DNA of 64,000 nt. It comes from Alistipes sp. (GTDB lineage Bacteria; Bacteroidota; Bacteroidia; Bacteroidales; Rikenellaceae). The position numbers and the translations under genes were made by a program. The notes beneath the pieces are model-generated. The model searched no databases, was not told the origin of the DNA, and saw only the letters and a program-made list of their open reading frames with translations. Positions 27,117-35,794 of the stretch are shown here, in pieces. The number at the start of each line of letters is the position of its first letter. The first letter of the stretch is position 1. The DNA lies in assembly GCA_017520545.1 (NCBI GenBank), contig JAFXFM010000018.1:62001-126000 (forward strand), given 5' to 3'.

Positions 27117-27147
27117 CAAATTTATACTAAAATTCTCGATTTTGCAA
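27117..27147 (-). promoter_or_regulatory. Bacteroidota promoter for tatAC
   Basis: Minus-strand TAAATTTG (27124-27117) with TTG (27147-27145) 20 bp upstream; short ~15-nt leader. Confidence 0.6.
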
Positions 27148-27170
27148 TAGGTGTAACGGCAATTCCGCCA

Positions 27171-27623
27171 TTACAGCAACAGCAATAACACGGGAATAGG
27201 TATTGAACCCTCGATGGTGTAGAGGATATCGCTCGCATAGGTGGAGCGACCACGATAAATGTAGCGACCGTCAAACGTATAGAGAATATCGCTCGAATAG
27301 GTCGATTTACCCTTGTAGAGGTGTCTGCCGTCGAAGGTCAGTTTAATATCCGAACTGTAAGTGGAGTTTCCTCTGTATAGGTAACGACCGTCGAAGGTCA
27401 TAAGGATATCACTCGTATAGTTGGAACGCCCCTTGTAGATATGTTTGCCGTCGTAGGTCCAAACCACATCGCTGGTATAGGTGGAGTTACCACTATACAG
27501 GTAGCGACCGTCGTAGGTAACAACGATATCGCTCGAATAGGTCGAACGTCCGCGATAGACGCGCGACTGCGCCGACACAATTAGCGGCATCACAAGAAGC
27601 GCAGGGAGTAGAAGTCGTTTCAT
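27171..27623 (-). CDS. secreted protein of six tandem 20-residue repeats
   Basis: I start at ATG 27623, which gives the signal peptide MKRLLLPALLVMPLIVSAQ; an in-frame ATG 20 codons upstream would hide it. The whole mature chain is six near-identical 20-residue units of pattern YRGxSTYxSDIxxTxDGRxx (60-bp DNA repeats at ~27205-27570), then an odd end SIPIPVLLLLL. The pattern suggests a small beta structure such as a solenoid or propeller. Family and function unknown; resembles uncharacterised Bacteroidales repeat proteins. Flanked by tatA and capA, with no operon link evident. Confidence 0.75.
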   Translation of the reverse strand: MKRLLLPALLVMPLIVSAQSRVYRGRSTYSSDIVVTYDGRYLYSGNSTYTSDVVWTYDGKHIYKGRSNYTSDILMTFDGRYLYRGNSTYSSDIKLTFDGRHLYKGKSTYSSDILYTFDGRYIYRGRSTYASDILYTIEGSIPIPVLLLLL

Positions 27624-27723
27624 TTTGTGGTCGTAATTACCGTTTGGTGATGTAAAGTTAGCCCTTTTTTCGCACAGATGCAAGAAAACACCGCATCTAT
27701 CGCTATGGTTTATAAAAATTTCA

Positions 27724-27731
27724 TACCTTTG
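27724..27731 (+). promoter_or_regulatory. -7 box for capA-like gene
   Basis: TACCTTTG 49 bp upstream of the ATG; no clear TTG partner. Confidence 0.5.
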
Positions 27732-27780
27732 TTTCCTACAAAAAATAGTTCATAGTTGCTAACCCTTATAAAAACACAAA

Positions 27781-28923
27781 ATGAAAAGACATCTACAAAT
27801 ATCTGTTGCAGTAATCATCGTCGTTCTGTGCAGCGTAGTATTTCTCGCCCGCCCACTCTTTGCGTCAGCGTCAGCGTCGGCATCGACAATGGAGAACGAT
27901 AAAAAAGCTGCACCGACACCCGACACCAAGACGAAACGCACGGTTACGATTGCCTGCGTGGGCGATATGTTTTTGGGGTTGAACTACCCAAGCACCGCTC
28001 CCCTACTGCCCGTACACGACGGCGCACACCTCTTCGACGATGTGAAGCCGATACTTCAAGGTGCCGACATAGCAGCAGGAAATCTCGAAGGACTGCTGCT
28101 CGACAAGGGAGGCACGGTGCGCAAGGTAAATGACCCGAAGTATGCCTACTTTTTCCGTATGCCCGAGCGATATATAAAGCACTTCGTGGATGCAGGCTTC
28201 GACTTTTTGTCGGTGGCAAACAATCATCTGCGCGACTTTGGCGAGGTGGGCGTTAATTCGACGCTCTCTATTCTCGAACGTTCGGGTATCGCCTATGCAG
28301 GGTTGAAGGGTCGCTGCGATATAGATATCCTCGAACGCAATGGCGTGCGCTATGGCTTTTGCGCCTTTGCACCATTTATTGATATGTGCGACATCGACGA
28401 CTTTGCGCTTGTCGATAGACTTATATCGGAGTTGCGCAACAAGCACCACTGCGACCTCATCATCGTTACTCACCACGGCGGCGCCGAGGGTAGCAAGGCA
28501 TATCGTGTAACCCGACAATCGGAGTTTGGTGGTGGCTGCAAACGTGGAAACGTCTATGCCTTCTCGCATCGGTGTGTTGATGCCGGTGCCGACCTTGTCT
28601 TCGGACACGGACCGCACGTTGTGCGAGGTATGGAGTACTACAAGGGCAAACTTATCGCCTACTCGTTAGGAAATTTCTGCACTCCGTATAAGGTAAATAT
28701 ATCGGGGCGTATGGGTTATGCACCGATTTTGGTTGTGGAGTTGGGCGTTGATGGCACATTCCGCGGAGGTCGCATTATCTCGGCTACGCAACCGCAACGC
28801 ACCGGCCCAAAACTCGATAAGACGGGCATTGTTATCCGCGAGATTCGCAACCTCAGCCGCCTCGACTTCCCCGAATCGAAACTCCGCATCGCCGACGACG
28901 GCACCCTCAGCATCGCAGAGTAA
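27781..28923 (+). CDS. CapA-family (PGA-synthesis-type) metallophosphatase-like protein
   Basis: 380 residues with one N-terminal hydrophobic segment, then an ASASASAS linker. The CapA/PgsA metallophosphatase-like fold is marked by GDMFLG (~62), GNLEG (~105), ANNHLRDFG (~145), VTHHGG (~237) and FGHGPHVVRG (~280). In Bacillus CapA takes part in poly-gamma-glutamate capsule synthesis; a lone homologue without CapB/CapC, as here, may act on another surface polymer. It is monocistronic. Confidence 0.85.
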   Translation: MKRHLQISVAVIIVVLCSVVFLARPLFASASASASTMENDKKAAPTPDTKTKRTVTIACVGDMFLGLNYPSTAPLLPVHDGAHLFDDVKPILQGADIAAGNLEGLLLDKGGTVRKVNDPKYAYFFRMPERYIKHFVDAGFDFLSVANNHLRDFGEVGVNSTLSILERSGIAYAGLKGRCDIDILERNGVRYGFCAFAPFIDMCDIDDFALVDRLISELRNKHHCDLIIVTHHGGAEGSKAYRVTRQSEFGGGCKRGNVYAFSHRCVDAGADLVFGHGPHVVRGMEYYKGKLIAYSLGNFCTPYKVNISGRMGYAPILVVELGVDGTFRGGRIISATQPQRTGPKLDKTGIVIREIRNLSRLDFPESKLRIADDGTLSIAE

Positions 28924-28940
28924 CAGCAGAGTAACATATA

Positions 28941-28998
28941 GGTACGAAAAAAGGAAGACCCTTCGATCTTCCTTTTTCGTACCCCCTCAGGGGCTCGA
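28941..28998. repeat. 58-bp duplicate of tRNA-Lys 3' end plus terminator (distal copy)
   Basis: Identical to 29164-29221 except one base. It holds the terminator hairpin, the acceptor 3' strand and most of the T arm of tRNA-Lys on the minus strand, then diverges. It is a tRNA-end direct repeat, like an att site or the scar of a lost second tRNA. Confidence 0.8.
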
Positions 28999-29163
28999 CT
29001 GCGCTACTTGCGTAGGCAGTCGTGTGCTCGAAAGTTTACACCCTCCCAACCTCCCTGAAAGGGAGGCGCATCCAGGGTTCTCGCCCGAGGGTTGAAAGGG
29101 TACCATAACCGACAAATAAAGCCCCCTTTACAGAAAGGGGGTTTGGGGGATAGGTAACACACT
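28999..29163. other. 165-bp spacer between the tRNA-end repeats
   Basis: No gene. It holds small inverted repeats: CCTCCCT/AGGGAGG (29050-29066) and CCCCCTTT/AAAGGGGG (29122-29141), and a hairpin CGACTGC/GCAGTCG at its left edge. No integrase or attachment-associated gene is present. Confidence 0.6.
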
Positions 29164-29206
29164 GGTACGAAAAAAGGAAGACCTTTCGATCTTCCTTTTT
29201 CGTACC
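29164..29206 (-). terminator. terminator of tRNA-Lys
   Basis: A long stem (GGTACGAAAAAAGGAAGA and its complement) whose 5' strand begins inside the tRNA acceptor end. A-/T-rich arms provide the U-tract on the minus strand. Confidence 0.65.
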
Positions 29207-29275
29207 CCCTCAGGGGCTCGAACCCTGGACCCCAACATTAAGAGTGTCGTGCTCTACCAACTGAGCTAAAGAGGC
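29203..29275 (-). tRNA. tRNA-Lys (anticodon CTT)
   Basis: 73 nt fold into a standard cloverleaf: acceptor GCCTCTT/AGGGGGT (with three G-U pairs), D arm GCTC/GAGC, anticodon arm CGACA-CTCTTAA-TGTTG with CTT at 34-36, variable loop GGGTC, T arm CAGGG-TTCGAGC-CCCTG, discriminator A. CCA is not encoded. It reads AAG lysine codons. Confidence 0.95.
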
Positions 29276-29308
29276 ATTACCGCGTTCGGTTTTACCCGAT
29301 TGCGAGTG

Positions 29309-29339
29309 CAAAGATAAAGCAAAATTTCTTTACCACCAA
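29309..29339 (-). promoter_or_regulatory. Bacteroidota promoter for tRNA-Lys
   Basis: Minus-strand TATCTTTG (29316-29309) with TTG (29339-29337) 20 bp upstream, ~34 bp before the tRNA 5' end. Confidence 0.65.
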
Positions 29340-29452
29340 ACTTTTTTTCAAAAAAATTTATCATTTCACCCCTTTTCTACATAAAATCGCCACCATATCG
29401 GCACAGATATTGCCCTTCAATACTACTGATATCATCAAAAAAAACGCTAAAA

Positions 29453-30031
29453 ATGAAAAGTATCAAAGGAACACGCACCGAACAGAATCTACTGAAAGCA
29501 TTTGCCGGCGAGTCTCAGGCACGCAACCGTTACAACCTCTTTGCCAAACGAGCACGAAAAGAGGGTTACGAGCAGATTGCCGCCGTATTTGACGAAACCG
29601 CAGAACAAGAGAAGGAGCACGCCGAAGTGTTCTTCAAACTACTCGAAGGTGGAAAGGCTACAATCGTAGAGGCAACTTATCCCGCAGGAATTGTCGGCTC
29701 TACATACGAAAACCTACTCGCTGCAGCCGAGGGTGAACGCGAGGAGTGGGATACCCTCTACCCTACATTTGCCGCCATTGCCGAGAGCGAAGGTTTCCCC
29801 GAGGCTGCAAGCGCTTTCCGTATGGTTTCGACCGTGGAGATTGAGCACGAAAATCGCTACCTAAAACTGCTCTCACGCATCACAGACGGCAATTTCTTCC
29901 ACCGCGACAAAGAGATATGGTGGCAATGTCGCAACTGCGGTTTTGTATGCAAGGCAAAAGATGCACCACGTATGTGCCCAACTTGCCAGCACCCGCAAGC
30001 CTACTTCGAGCCAAAGCGAGAAAACTACTAA
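29453..30031 (+). CDS. rubrerythrin
   Basis: 192 residues. The four-helix diiron domain carries the two Glu-x-x-His motifs EQEKEHAEVFF (~50) and EIEHENRYLKLL (~128). The C-terminal rubredoxin-like domain has CRNCGFV (~158) and CPTCQHP (~174). It reduces peroxide in the cytosol of anaerobes and fits an oxygen-sensitive gut lifestyle. Own transcript: terminator at 30079 follows. Confidence 0.96.
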   Translation: MKSIKGTRTEQNLLKAFAGESQARNRYNLFAKRARKEGYEQIAAVFDETAEQEKEHAEVFFKLLEGGKATIVEATYPAGIVGSTYENLLAAAEGEREEWDTLYPTFAAIAESEGFPEAASAFRMVSTVEIEHENRYLKLLSRITDGNFFHRDKEIWWQCRNCGFVCKAKDAPRMCPTCQHPQAYFEPKRENY

Positions 30032-30078
30032 ACGAAAAGCGAAAAAACAATTAGTTTCATTTAGCTGATGGCTTGTCA

Positions 30079-30121
30079 AGAGTTGAGAATTTTTCGAAAT
30101 TTTCAACTCTTATTTTTTTTA
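30079..30121 (+). terminator. intrinsic terminator of rubrerythrin gene
   Basis: AGAGTTGA...TCAACTCT stem with A/T-rich inner part, followed by TATTTTTTTT. Confidence 0.8.
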
Positions 30122-30148
30122 ATTCCATTAAAAAACAAATGTTTTTAT

Positions 30149-30156
30149 TATCTTTG
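30149..30156 (+). promoter_or_regulatory. -7 box for pssA operon
   Basis: TATCTTTG 21 bp upstream of the ATG at 30178. It rules out the upstream in-frame ATGs as starts, because they lie before the transcript start. Confidence 0.6.
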
Positions 30157-30177
30157 CGTGATAAATTATGTAGCAAA

Positions 30178-30885
30178 ATGAAGATTAAACTCTTTACGAT
30201 ACCTAACTGCATCACGCTCATCAACTTGCTGTGCGGTATAGGTTCTATTGTTTCAGCGTTGGTTTACAACGATTTACAGGTGGCGTTCCTCTTTATTGTT
30301 GCCTCGGCAGTAGCCGATTTCTGCGATGGTTTTGCAGCTCGATTGCTCAAGCAATACTCCGACATCGGCGTTCAACTCGACTCCTTGGCGGATATGGTTT
30401 CGTTTGGTGCTGCTCCAGCGATTGCTATGACAGTGATATGCAAGACTATGCCTTCGGCATTTGGTTTGGAGGGAATTGCCCACGAGATAATCTGCTATCT
30501 GCCGCTCATAGTTGCGGCATTGTCGGCACTTCGTCTTGCGAAGTTCAACATTGACGATACGCAGAAGGAGGAGTTCGAGGGACTTCCAACTCCGGCATCG
30601 GCAATTTTGCTCGTTTCGGTAGCAGCACTCTGCCAGCGCGACCAGATGGTTGTGAATGTTGAGTGGCTGGCCCTCACATCAGTATTGGTGGCTATGTTAC
30701 TTATCTCGCCGATAAGAATGTTCTCTCTCAAATTCCACGAGTGGGGACTTGGCAGCAACGACAACAAATTGCGTTTTGCCTTCCTTATCACGTCGTGTTT
30801 GTTAATTTGCCTGCTTCGTCTATACGCAATTCCACTAATTATCGTTCTATATATTGTCGTTTCGGCAATTCGTTGGATAGTTTAA
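30178..30885 (+). CDS. pssA: CDP-diacylglycerol-serine O-phosphatidyltransferase
   Basis: 235 residues from ATG 30178, chosen because the promoter box at 30149 excludes earlier starts. The CDP-alcohol phosphotransferase motif is complete: D(FC)DG..AR..........D..LD...D (ADFCDGFAARLL, then VQLDSLADMVSFG). Six to eight membrane helices follow. It makes phosphatidylserine, the precursor of phosphatidylethanolamine, in the inner membrane. The porin-like gene follows 15 bp later. Confidence 0.93.
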   Translation: MKIKLFTIPNCITLINLLCGIGSIVSALVYNDLQVAFLFIVASAVADFCDGFAARLLKQYSDIGVQLDSLADMVSFGAAPAIAMTVICKTMPSAFGLEGIAHEIICYLPLIVAALSALRLAKFNIDDTQKEEFEGLPTPASAILLVSVAALCQRDQMVVNVEWLALTSVLVAMLLISPIRMFSLKFHEWGLGSNDNKLRFAFLITSCLLICLLRLYAIPLIIVLYIVVSAIRWIV

Positions 30886-30900
30886 AAGAGATAAAAGGTG

Positions 30901-33063
30901 ATGAATAGGGCAACAATATGGCGTGTTATGCTGACTGCAATTTTTATGGTTGCGGTCGGAGGTTTCGCATCGGCACAGCTCGATGCGCGCGCTCTTATGA
31001 ATGCCCAGCGACAGCAGCAAAATGGTTTAGGACCGAATGGTCTTCCTGCCGTAAACGACCCAAATCAACAAGGGCAGCAGGTGGACGAAAATGGCAATCC
31101 CATAGATGGTGAGCAGGCAGACTCAACCAAGAAGAAACGTCCTCGTAAGCCGTTGGAGTCCTACTTTTTCAGCGACTCGATTCGTGCTCTCCGCAACTTT
31201 ATGTGGCACATCAATCGCGATTACAACACGGTAGAGATTGAGCCTATCGACACCACTCTGACCGTATGGCGATTGGACTATCCGCACTACCACAAACGCC
31301 TTGGTAGCAACTCGGTAGGTGGTTTGGGCCAAGCTTCGACCGAGGTGAACTATTTCGAGCGTCCTCGCTCGCGCGAATTCACCTTCTCGCAGCCTTACGA
31401 CGCCTACACTTACAATACTGGGAATGTTCCATTCTACAATATGAAGCACCCGTATATCTGGATGACCTACCTCGAATCGGGACAGAAGCGTTACCGCGAG
31501 GAGCACTTCGAGATTATGGCTTCACAGAATATCAACCCTTCGACATCGGTATCATTGAACTTCCGTTCGCGTGGCTCACGTAGCAAGTACGACGTTTCAC
31601 GCGTCAGAAACAAGAACTTCTCGGGTACTGTGGCTCACACGGGACGACGCTACTCGATACACGCAGGATACACGCACAACAAAGTCGAACAACAGGAGAG
31701 TGGTGGTGTTGTAGGCGATTGGGCAATTACGGATACCATTTTCGAGATGCCTTCGGGTGTGCCAATGCGCTTGGCAGGTGCCGAGGCGATGAATAAGTAT
31801 CGCAACAACGCCTTCTTCGTCAAGCAGTCTATTGGTATTCCGTTCGTACGAATGACCGAGCACGACTTCTCGATGGCGGATTTGCCGGCAATATACATAG
31901 GCCATACATTTGAGTACAACGAGTGGAGCAAGGTCTACACCGACAAGTACTCCACCTACAAAGATGAACGTTACTCGCGTAATCCCGACGGTTCATTCAA
32001 TTCGCACGTCGATACATATTACAAAGATTGGTTCTACAACGCCGAAAAGACTCGCGACTCCACCTACGAGCGTATTATCACAAATCGCATCTTCGTACAA
32101 GCGCAGCCGTGGGACCGAAACGGAGCGGTGGGAACAATCGACGGAGGCGTGGGTATTGATGTTCACACCTACTCCCAATTTGGGCAGGAGGCATACCTAT
32201 CGGGCAAGGTCAAGAAGGTGAATAAAACCTCGTGGTTTGCCTATGCCGGAGTGCAGGGTAAAATACGAAAATATGCCGATTGGGGTGCCGATTTCAAAAT
32301 ATACCCTTCGGGGTACCGAGGTGGCGACTACGAGATAAATGCGAGGGCATCGTTCAGCGCCTACATCAAGAAGAAACCGCTTACACTATCGGGCTCATTC
32401 TCCGAGTCGATGACATCACCGGGCTATTGGGTAAATAATTGGGATTCTAACCACTACAAGTGGAGTAACGATTTCAAAAAGGAGGGTGAAACTCGATTCA
32501 ACATATCATTTACCGTTCCCGACTACGGAGTTGAGTTGGGCTTCTGGCAGAGTATCCTGCGAGATAAGATCTACTACGGTCCCGACTGTATGCCTAAGCA
32601 GCACAATGGTACGGTAAGTGTTACGAGTATCTACGCACAGAAGAATTTTAACATAAAGGGTGTACACCTCGACCATCGTGTTTTGGTGCAGCTGACGTCA
32701 AACCGCGACGTTGTGCCACTGCCTGTGGTATCGACCTTCCTATCGTACTACTATGAGTTTTGGGTAAAACGTGATATTTTGCGCCTGCAAATAGGTATGG
32801 ACGGACGATTCAACACCCGTTATCGCGCACAGGGCTACAACCCTGCCCTATCGGTCTTCTACAACCAAAACGAGACCGAAGTAGGCAACTATCCATATCT
32901 CGACGCCTTTATCGCGGCGAAGTGGAAGCGTATGCGTATATTGTTGAAGTATCAGCACTGGAACTACGGATTGTTTGGCAATCAGGAGTACTTCGCAGTG
33001 GCTCGTTACCCCCTTAACCCCGGAATGTTCAAGTTCGGAATTTCGTGGACCTTCTACGATTAA
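30901..33063 (+). CDS. Porin_10-type putative outer-membrane porin
   Basis: About 720 residues from ATG 30901 (a GTG directly before it gives one more codon). Signal peptide ends GGFASAQ. A Gln/Asn-rich linker (~30-75) is followed by a large beta barrel with many Tyr/Trp strands: RLDYPHYHKRLGSNSVGGLG, NFRSRGSRSKYDVSRVR, and the aromatic C-terminus PGMFKFGISWTFYD. The pattern matches the 'putative porin' family of Bacteroidota (Porin_10). Substrate unknown. Cotranscribed with pssA and the lytic transglycosylase. Confidence 0.8.
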   Translation: MNRATIWRVMLTAIFMVAVGGFASAQLDARALMNAQRQQQNGLGPNGLPAVNDPNQQGQQVDENGNPIDGEQADSTKKKRPRKPLESYFFSDSIRALRNFMWHINRDYNTVEIEPIDTTLTVWRLDYPHYHKRLGSNSVGGLGQASTEVNYFERPRSREFTFSQPYDAYTYNTGNVPFYNMKHPYIWMTYLESGQKRYREEHFEIMASQNINPSTSVSLNFRSRGSRSKYDVSRVRNKNFSGTVAHTGRRYSIHAGYTHNKVEQQESGGVVGDWAITDTIFEMPSGVPMRLAGAEAMNKYRNNAFFVKQSIGIPFVRMTEHDFSMADLPAIYIGHTFEYNEWSKVYTDKYSTYKDERYSRNPDGSFNSHVDTYYKDWFYNAEKTRDSTYERIITNRIFVQAQPWDRNGAVGTIDGGVGIDVHTYSQFGQEAYLSGKVKKVNKTSWFAYAGVQGKIRKYADWGADFKIYPSGYRGGDYEINARASFSAYIKKKPLTLSGSFSESMTSPGYWVNNWDSNHYKWSNDFKKEGETRFNISFTVPDYGVELGFWQSILRDKIYYGPDCMPKQHNGTVSVTSIYAQKNFNIKGVHLDHRVLVQLTSNRDVVPLPVVSTFLSYYYEFWVKRDILRLQIGMDGRFNTRYRAQGYNPALSVFYNQNETEVGNYPYLDAFIAAKWKRMRILLKYQHWNYGLFGNQEYFAVARYPLNPGMFKFGISWTFYD

Positions 33064-33072
33064 ATCATAATT

Positions 33073-33780
33073 ATGAAAAGAGGTGTTGTTAATAACGTTA
33101 TCGTACCAACACTGTTCCTATTGATAGCCGGAAGTTCGGCTACAATGTCTGTTCAGGAGATAGACAAACGGACAGTAAAGCCGATAGTGATTGAGGAGCC
33201 AAAGGAGGTTATTCCTCTTCCACCGCCACCGCCTCTCGTCATCTCAAAATATGACGCACTATTCAAAGAGGTGGCCGAGAAGTACAATATGGATTGGCGG
33301 TTCTTGGCGGCTGTTGCAAATGCTGAATCAAGGTTTACTAACAATGCTGTATCTCCTGCTGGCGCAGTAGGGTTGATGCAGATTATGCCGATAGCAGCGA
33401 AACAATTTGGCTACACTCGCGCACAGCTACACGACCCGCGAATAAATATCGAGATTGCAGTCAAAGTTCTCAACAAAAATCAAGAGCTGCTTAAACTACC
33501 GGATTCGATAGATGAAGACGAAGAGTTGAAACTTATTCTCGCTTGTTACAACGCAGGATTTGCACGTGTAGTTGATGCAAGAGCTCTGACACGCCACTTC
33601 AATGGCAATGCGTGCTGCTGGGAAGAGGTTGCAAACTATTTAAGCAAACTCTCTCAATCTGAATTTGCAAGGCACAAGGTTGTGAAGTACGGAAGATTCC
33701 GTGGAAGTAAAGAGACTATCGGTTTTGTCAATAAGGTTATGACAAAATATAATCAATATAAAAACGGCAAAACCGAATAA
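33073..33780 (+). CDS. SLT-type lytic transglycosylase
   Basis: 235 residues, N-terminal signal/anchor, Pro-rich linker (IPLPPPPPL), then the goose-lysozyme-like SLT domain: EVAEKYNMDWRFLAAVANAE with catalytic Glu85 before SRF, AGAVGLMQIMP (~104) and ILACYNAGFARV (~160). It cleaves peptidoglycan glycan strands, leaving 1,6-anhydro-MurNAc. MltF-like in layout without the amino-acid-binding domain. Base use is slightly more A/T-rich near the end than in the porin gene. Confidence 0.92.
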   Translation: MKRGVVNNVIVPTLFLLIAGSSATMSVQEIDKRTVKPIVIEEPKEVIPLPPPPPLVISKYDALFKEVAEKYNMDWRFLAAVANAESRFTNNAVSPAGAVGLMQIMPIAAKQFGYTRAQLHDPRINIEIAVKVLNKNQELLKLPDSIDEDEELKLILACYNAGFARVVDARALTRHFNGNACCWEEVANYLSKLSQSEFARHKVVKYGRFRGSKETIGFVNKVMTKYNQYKNGKTE

Positions 33781-33847
33781 GTTCAAACTTCCTCACGCCA
33801 TACGACTTCTCTACGAGTAGTTCGATTATTGGCGTCAGCAAATCAAT

Positions 33848-33882
33848 AAAAATCCCCGAGACATTCATCTCGGGGATTTTTC
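33848..33882. terminator. bidirectional terminator
   Basis: Perfect stem AAAAATCCCCGAGA/TCTCGGGGATTTTT with a 6-nt loop, between convergent genes. Confidence 0.85.
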
Positions 33883-33904
33883 GATATGCTATTTCCCGCA
33901 ATTT

Positions 33905-35593
33905 TTATTTGATAGCTGCGAGATTAACGTCCTTCTGAGCCTTAGCCTTCAACGAAGCGTCCTTAGCAACTGCGCTGTTGAGATGAGTCTTTGCAGTATT
34001 GAGATCGCCCTCCTTGCAAGCGATAACAGCACGCAAGTAGTCAGCCTTAGCCGAATTGTCGCTTGCAATGCACTGCTTAGCAGCTGCGAGGTTACCATTC
34101 TGGTAGTTTACGATAGCAGCATTGTAGCCCGACTTCAAAGTAGCGGCAGCAGCGGTGTAATCACCCTTTGCAGCAGCAACCAAAGCCTTAGTCTCGGCAG
34201 ATGCGCTTGCAGCATAACCCTCAGCCTTTGCTACATCACCCTCGGCAGCGTATGCCAATGCGTAGTTGTTGTTCAACTCGGTAGCGAGGCTCTTGTCAGC
34301 CTTGTTCAAGCACTCAATTGCCTTTGCGTAGTTACCAGCCTTAGCGTAAACCAATGCAAGGTTGTTCCAAGCACGAGCATCGTTCGACTTGACAGCCTCA
34401 ACCAAAGCAGCCTCAGCAACCTCATCGCTAACAGATGCAACGTGGAGCAACTCCTCGAGCTTCAAAGTCGAAGCCTTACCCTCCTTAACGATAGCAATCA
34501 TCTCCTCATCGCTCCAACCTGTAATATCAGCACTATTTACAACTTGTGCACGACGAAGCTGTGGCAACACGTCAGTTTTGAGAGCGCCAAATACAGCTGT
34601 CATATTCTTAATCTCCTTCTCACGCTCTGCGCTCGACGAGTACATCTTCAAAACCTGAAGAATAAGATCCTTATCAGCAATGTTCGATGCAGCAACGGCA
34701 GCCTGGAAGCCCTCCCAGTCCTCACCGTAAGCGGCAGCGTCGATGTTTACACCTGCCTCAGCAAGCAACTTCTCAACAGCCTCCAAACCGCTCTTCGAAC
34801 GCTGCTCAGACAACTTGTCGTTGAACGTCTCTGGACCATCTGGCGATGCGTAACCATTTACGTAGAGCGACTGTGCTACGCGCTCGTTGCCCTTGTTCTG
34901 CTCAACACCTGCCTTCAAGCCCTTCAACTCCTCAGTCTCAACAGCCTGCTTTGCAACACGCGACGAGTTGATTTTGTAAACGATGTCGGCCTTAGTTACA
35001 ACGGTAGTAACTCGCTTGTAGTTGTTTGCAGCAGCCTGCATAGCAGCTGTAAAGTCGAGATCCTTCTGCAAGGTATTGATACCCTTAGCGATTGTCAAAC
35101 CATACTCGGCAGGAGTAAGTGTTGTCTCGGCACCGATAATCTCACCTGTATTTGCGTTGATAAGAGTGAACTCCTTGCACTTACCGCTCTTGCACTTAAC
35201 CTCAACGAGGAGTACGAGCTTCGAATCCTGCATTTCAGGCTTGTAATCGAACTCGATGTGGCGCTTGATGCTAGCCTTCTCGCCATTCTTAATGAGCAAA
35301 CCATTGTCGGCAATTTTCTCACCTTGGAGAACGATAGTATTGCCCTTAGTGATACCACCCTCATAAACGAGAGCAGGAGTAACCTTCAACGCAGCCTTTT
35401 TGTTGAAGTACTTTGCAGGTACCTCTGCTGTAACGTCAGCAACAACCTTTCCGTTGTTAAGAACGAGCACATCAGGAGTACAAGTAACAGTGATAGCCGA
35501 AGGATTCTTCGCCATCTTCTTGAAGCAGTTACAGCCGGTGAAAGTCAAAGCCGCTGCTACAAGAACCAATGTCATCTTAAAAAGATTTTTCAT
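33905..35593 (-). CDS. OmpA-like / TPR lipoprotein
   Basis: 562 residues with lipobox LTFTGC (Cys ~21). N-terminal beta region (~35-200), then an OmpA-C-like segment with LYVNGYASPDGPETFNDKLS and QRSKSGLEAVEKLL (~245-275; peptidoglycan-binding fold in relatives), then TPR-like helices rich in Ala (~385-560, NLALVYAKAGNYAKAIECLN). Family knowledge: abundant outer-membrane lipoproteins linking OM to peptidoglycan in Bacteroidales. High codon regularity and a strong promoter suggest high expression. Promoter and a 20-bp operator-like palindrome lie at 35669-35727. Confidence 0.82.
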   Translation of the reverse strand: MKNLFKMTLVLVAAALTFTGCNCFKKMAKNPSAITVTCTPDVLVLNNGKVVADVTAEVPAKYFNKKAALKVTPALVYEGGITKGNTIVLQGEKIADNGLLIKNGEKASIKRHIEFDYKPEMQDSKLVLLVEVKCKSGKCKEFTLINANTGEIIGAETTLTPAEYGLTIAKGINTLQKDLDFTAAMQAAANNYKRVTTVVTKADIVYKINSSRVAKQAVETEELKGLKAGVEQNKGNERVAQSLYVNGYASPDGPETFNDKLSEQRSKSGLEAVEKLLAEAGVNIDAAAYGEDWEGFQAAVAASNIADKDLILQVLKMYSSSAEREKEIKNMTAVFGALKTDVLPQLRRAQVVNSADITGWSDEEMIAIVKEGKASTLKLEELLHVASVSDEVAEAALVEAVKSNDARAWNNLALVYAKAGNYAKAIECLNKADKSLATELNNNYALAYAAEGDVAKAEGYAASASAETKALVAAAKGDYTAAAATLKSGYNAAIVNYQNGNLAAAKQCIASDNSAKADYLRAVIACKEGDLNTAKTHLNSAVAKDASLKAKAQKDVNLAAIK

Positions 35594-35668
35594 AATGTCC
35601 TTAGTGATTAAAAGTTAAACTTATTATTCTATTCTTTTGCTCTTCTCTATTTATATCTCTACTCCGAC

Positions 35669-35688
35669 AAATAGGTATATACCTATTT
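35669..35688. promoter_or_regulatory. 20-bp perfect palindrome at the start of the OmpA/TPR transcript
   Basis: AAATAGGTATATACCTATTT, reading the same on both strands, lies about +3 to +22 relative to the predicted start. It could be a repressor operator or a 5' mRNA hairpin. Confidence 0.6.
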
Positions 35689-35697
35689 CTTTCGCGG

Positions 35698-35727
35698 CAA
35701 AGATAGTAATTATATTTCAGTTTGCAA
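35698..35727 (-). promoter_or_regulatory. strong Bacteroidota promoter for OmpA/TPR gene
   Basis: Minus-strand TTG (35727-35725), 19-bp spacer, TATCTTTG (35705-35698): an exact consensus. Leader ~95 nt. Confidence 0.75.
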
Positions 35728-35794
35728 AATCCACCAATATATTTTACATATTTTAATATATATTCACTTTCCCGAATACATATGGCAGTTCTTG

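Noticed and set aside
27624..27683. Upstream start for the 20-residue-repeat protein
   Set aside because: It would place 20 polar residues before a clear signal peptide.
28941..29275. Integrated mobile element at tRNA-Lys
   Set aside because: The interval between the repeats is only 165 bp and holds no integrase or cargo; reported as a possible scar only.
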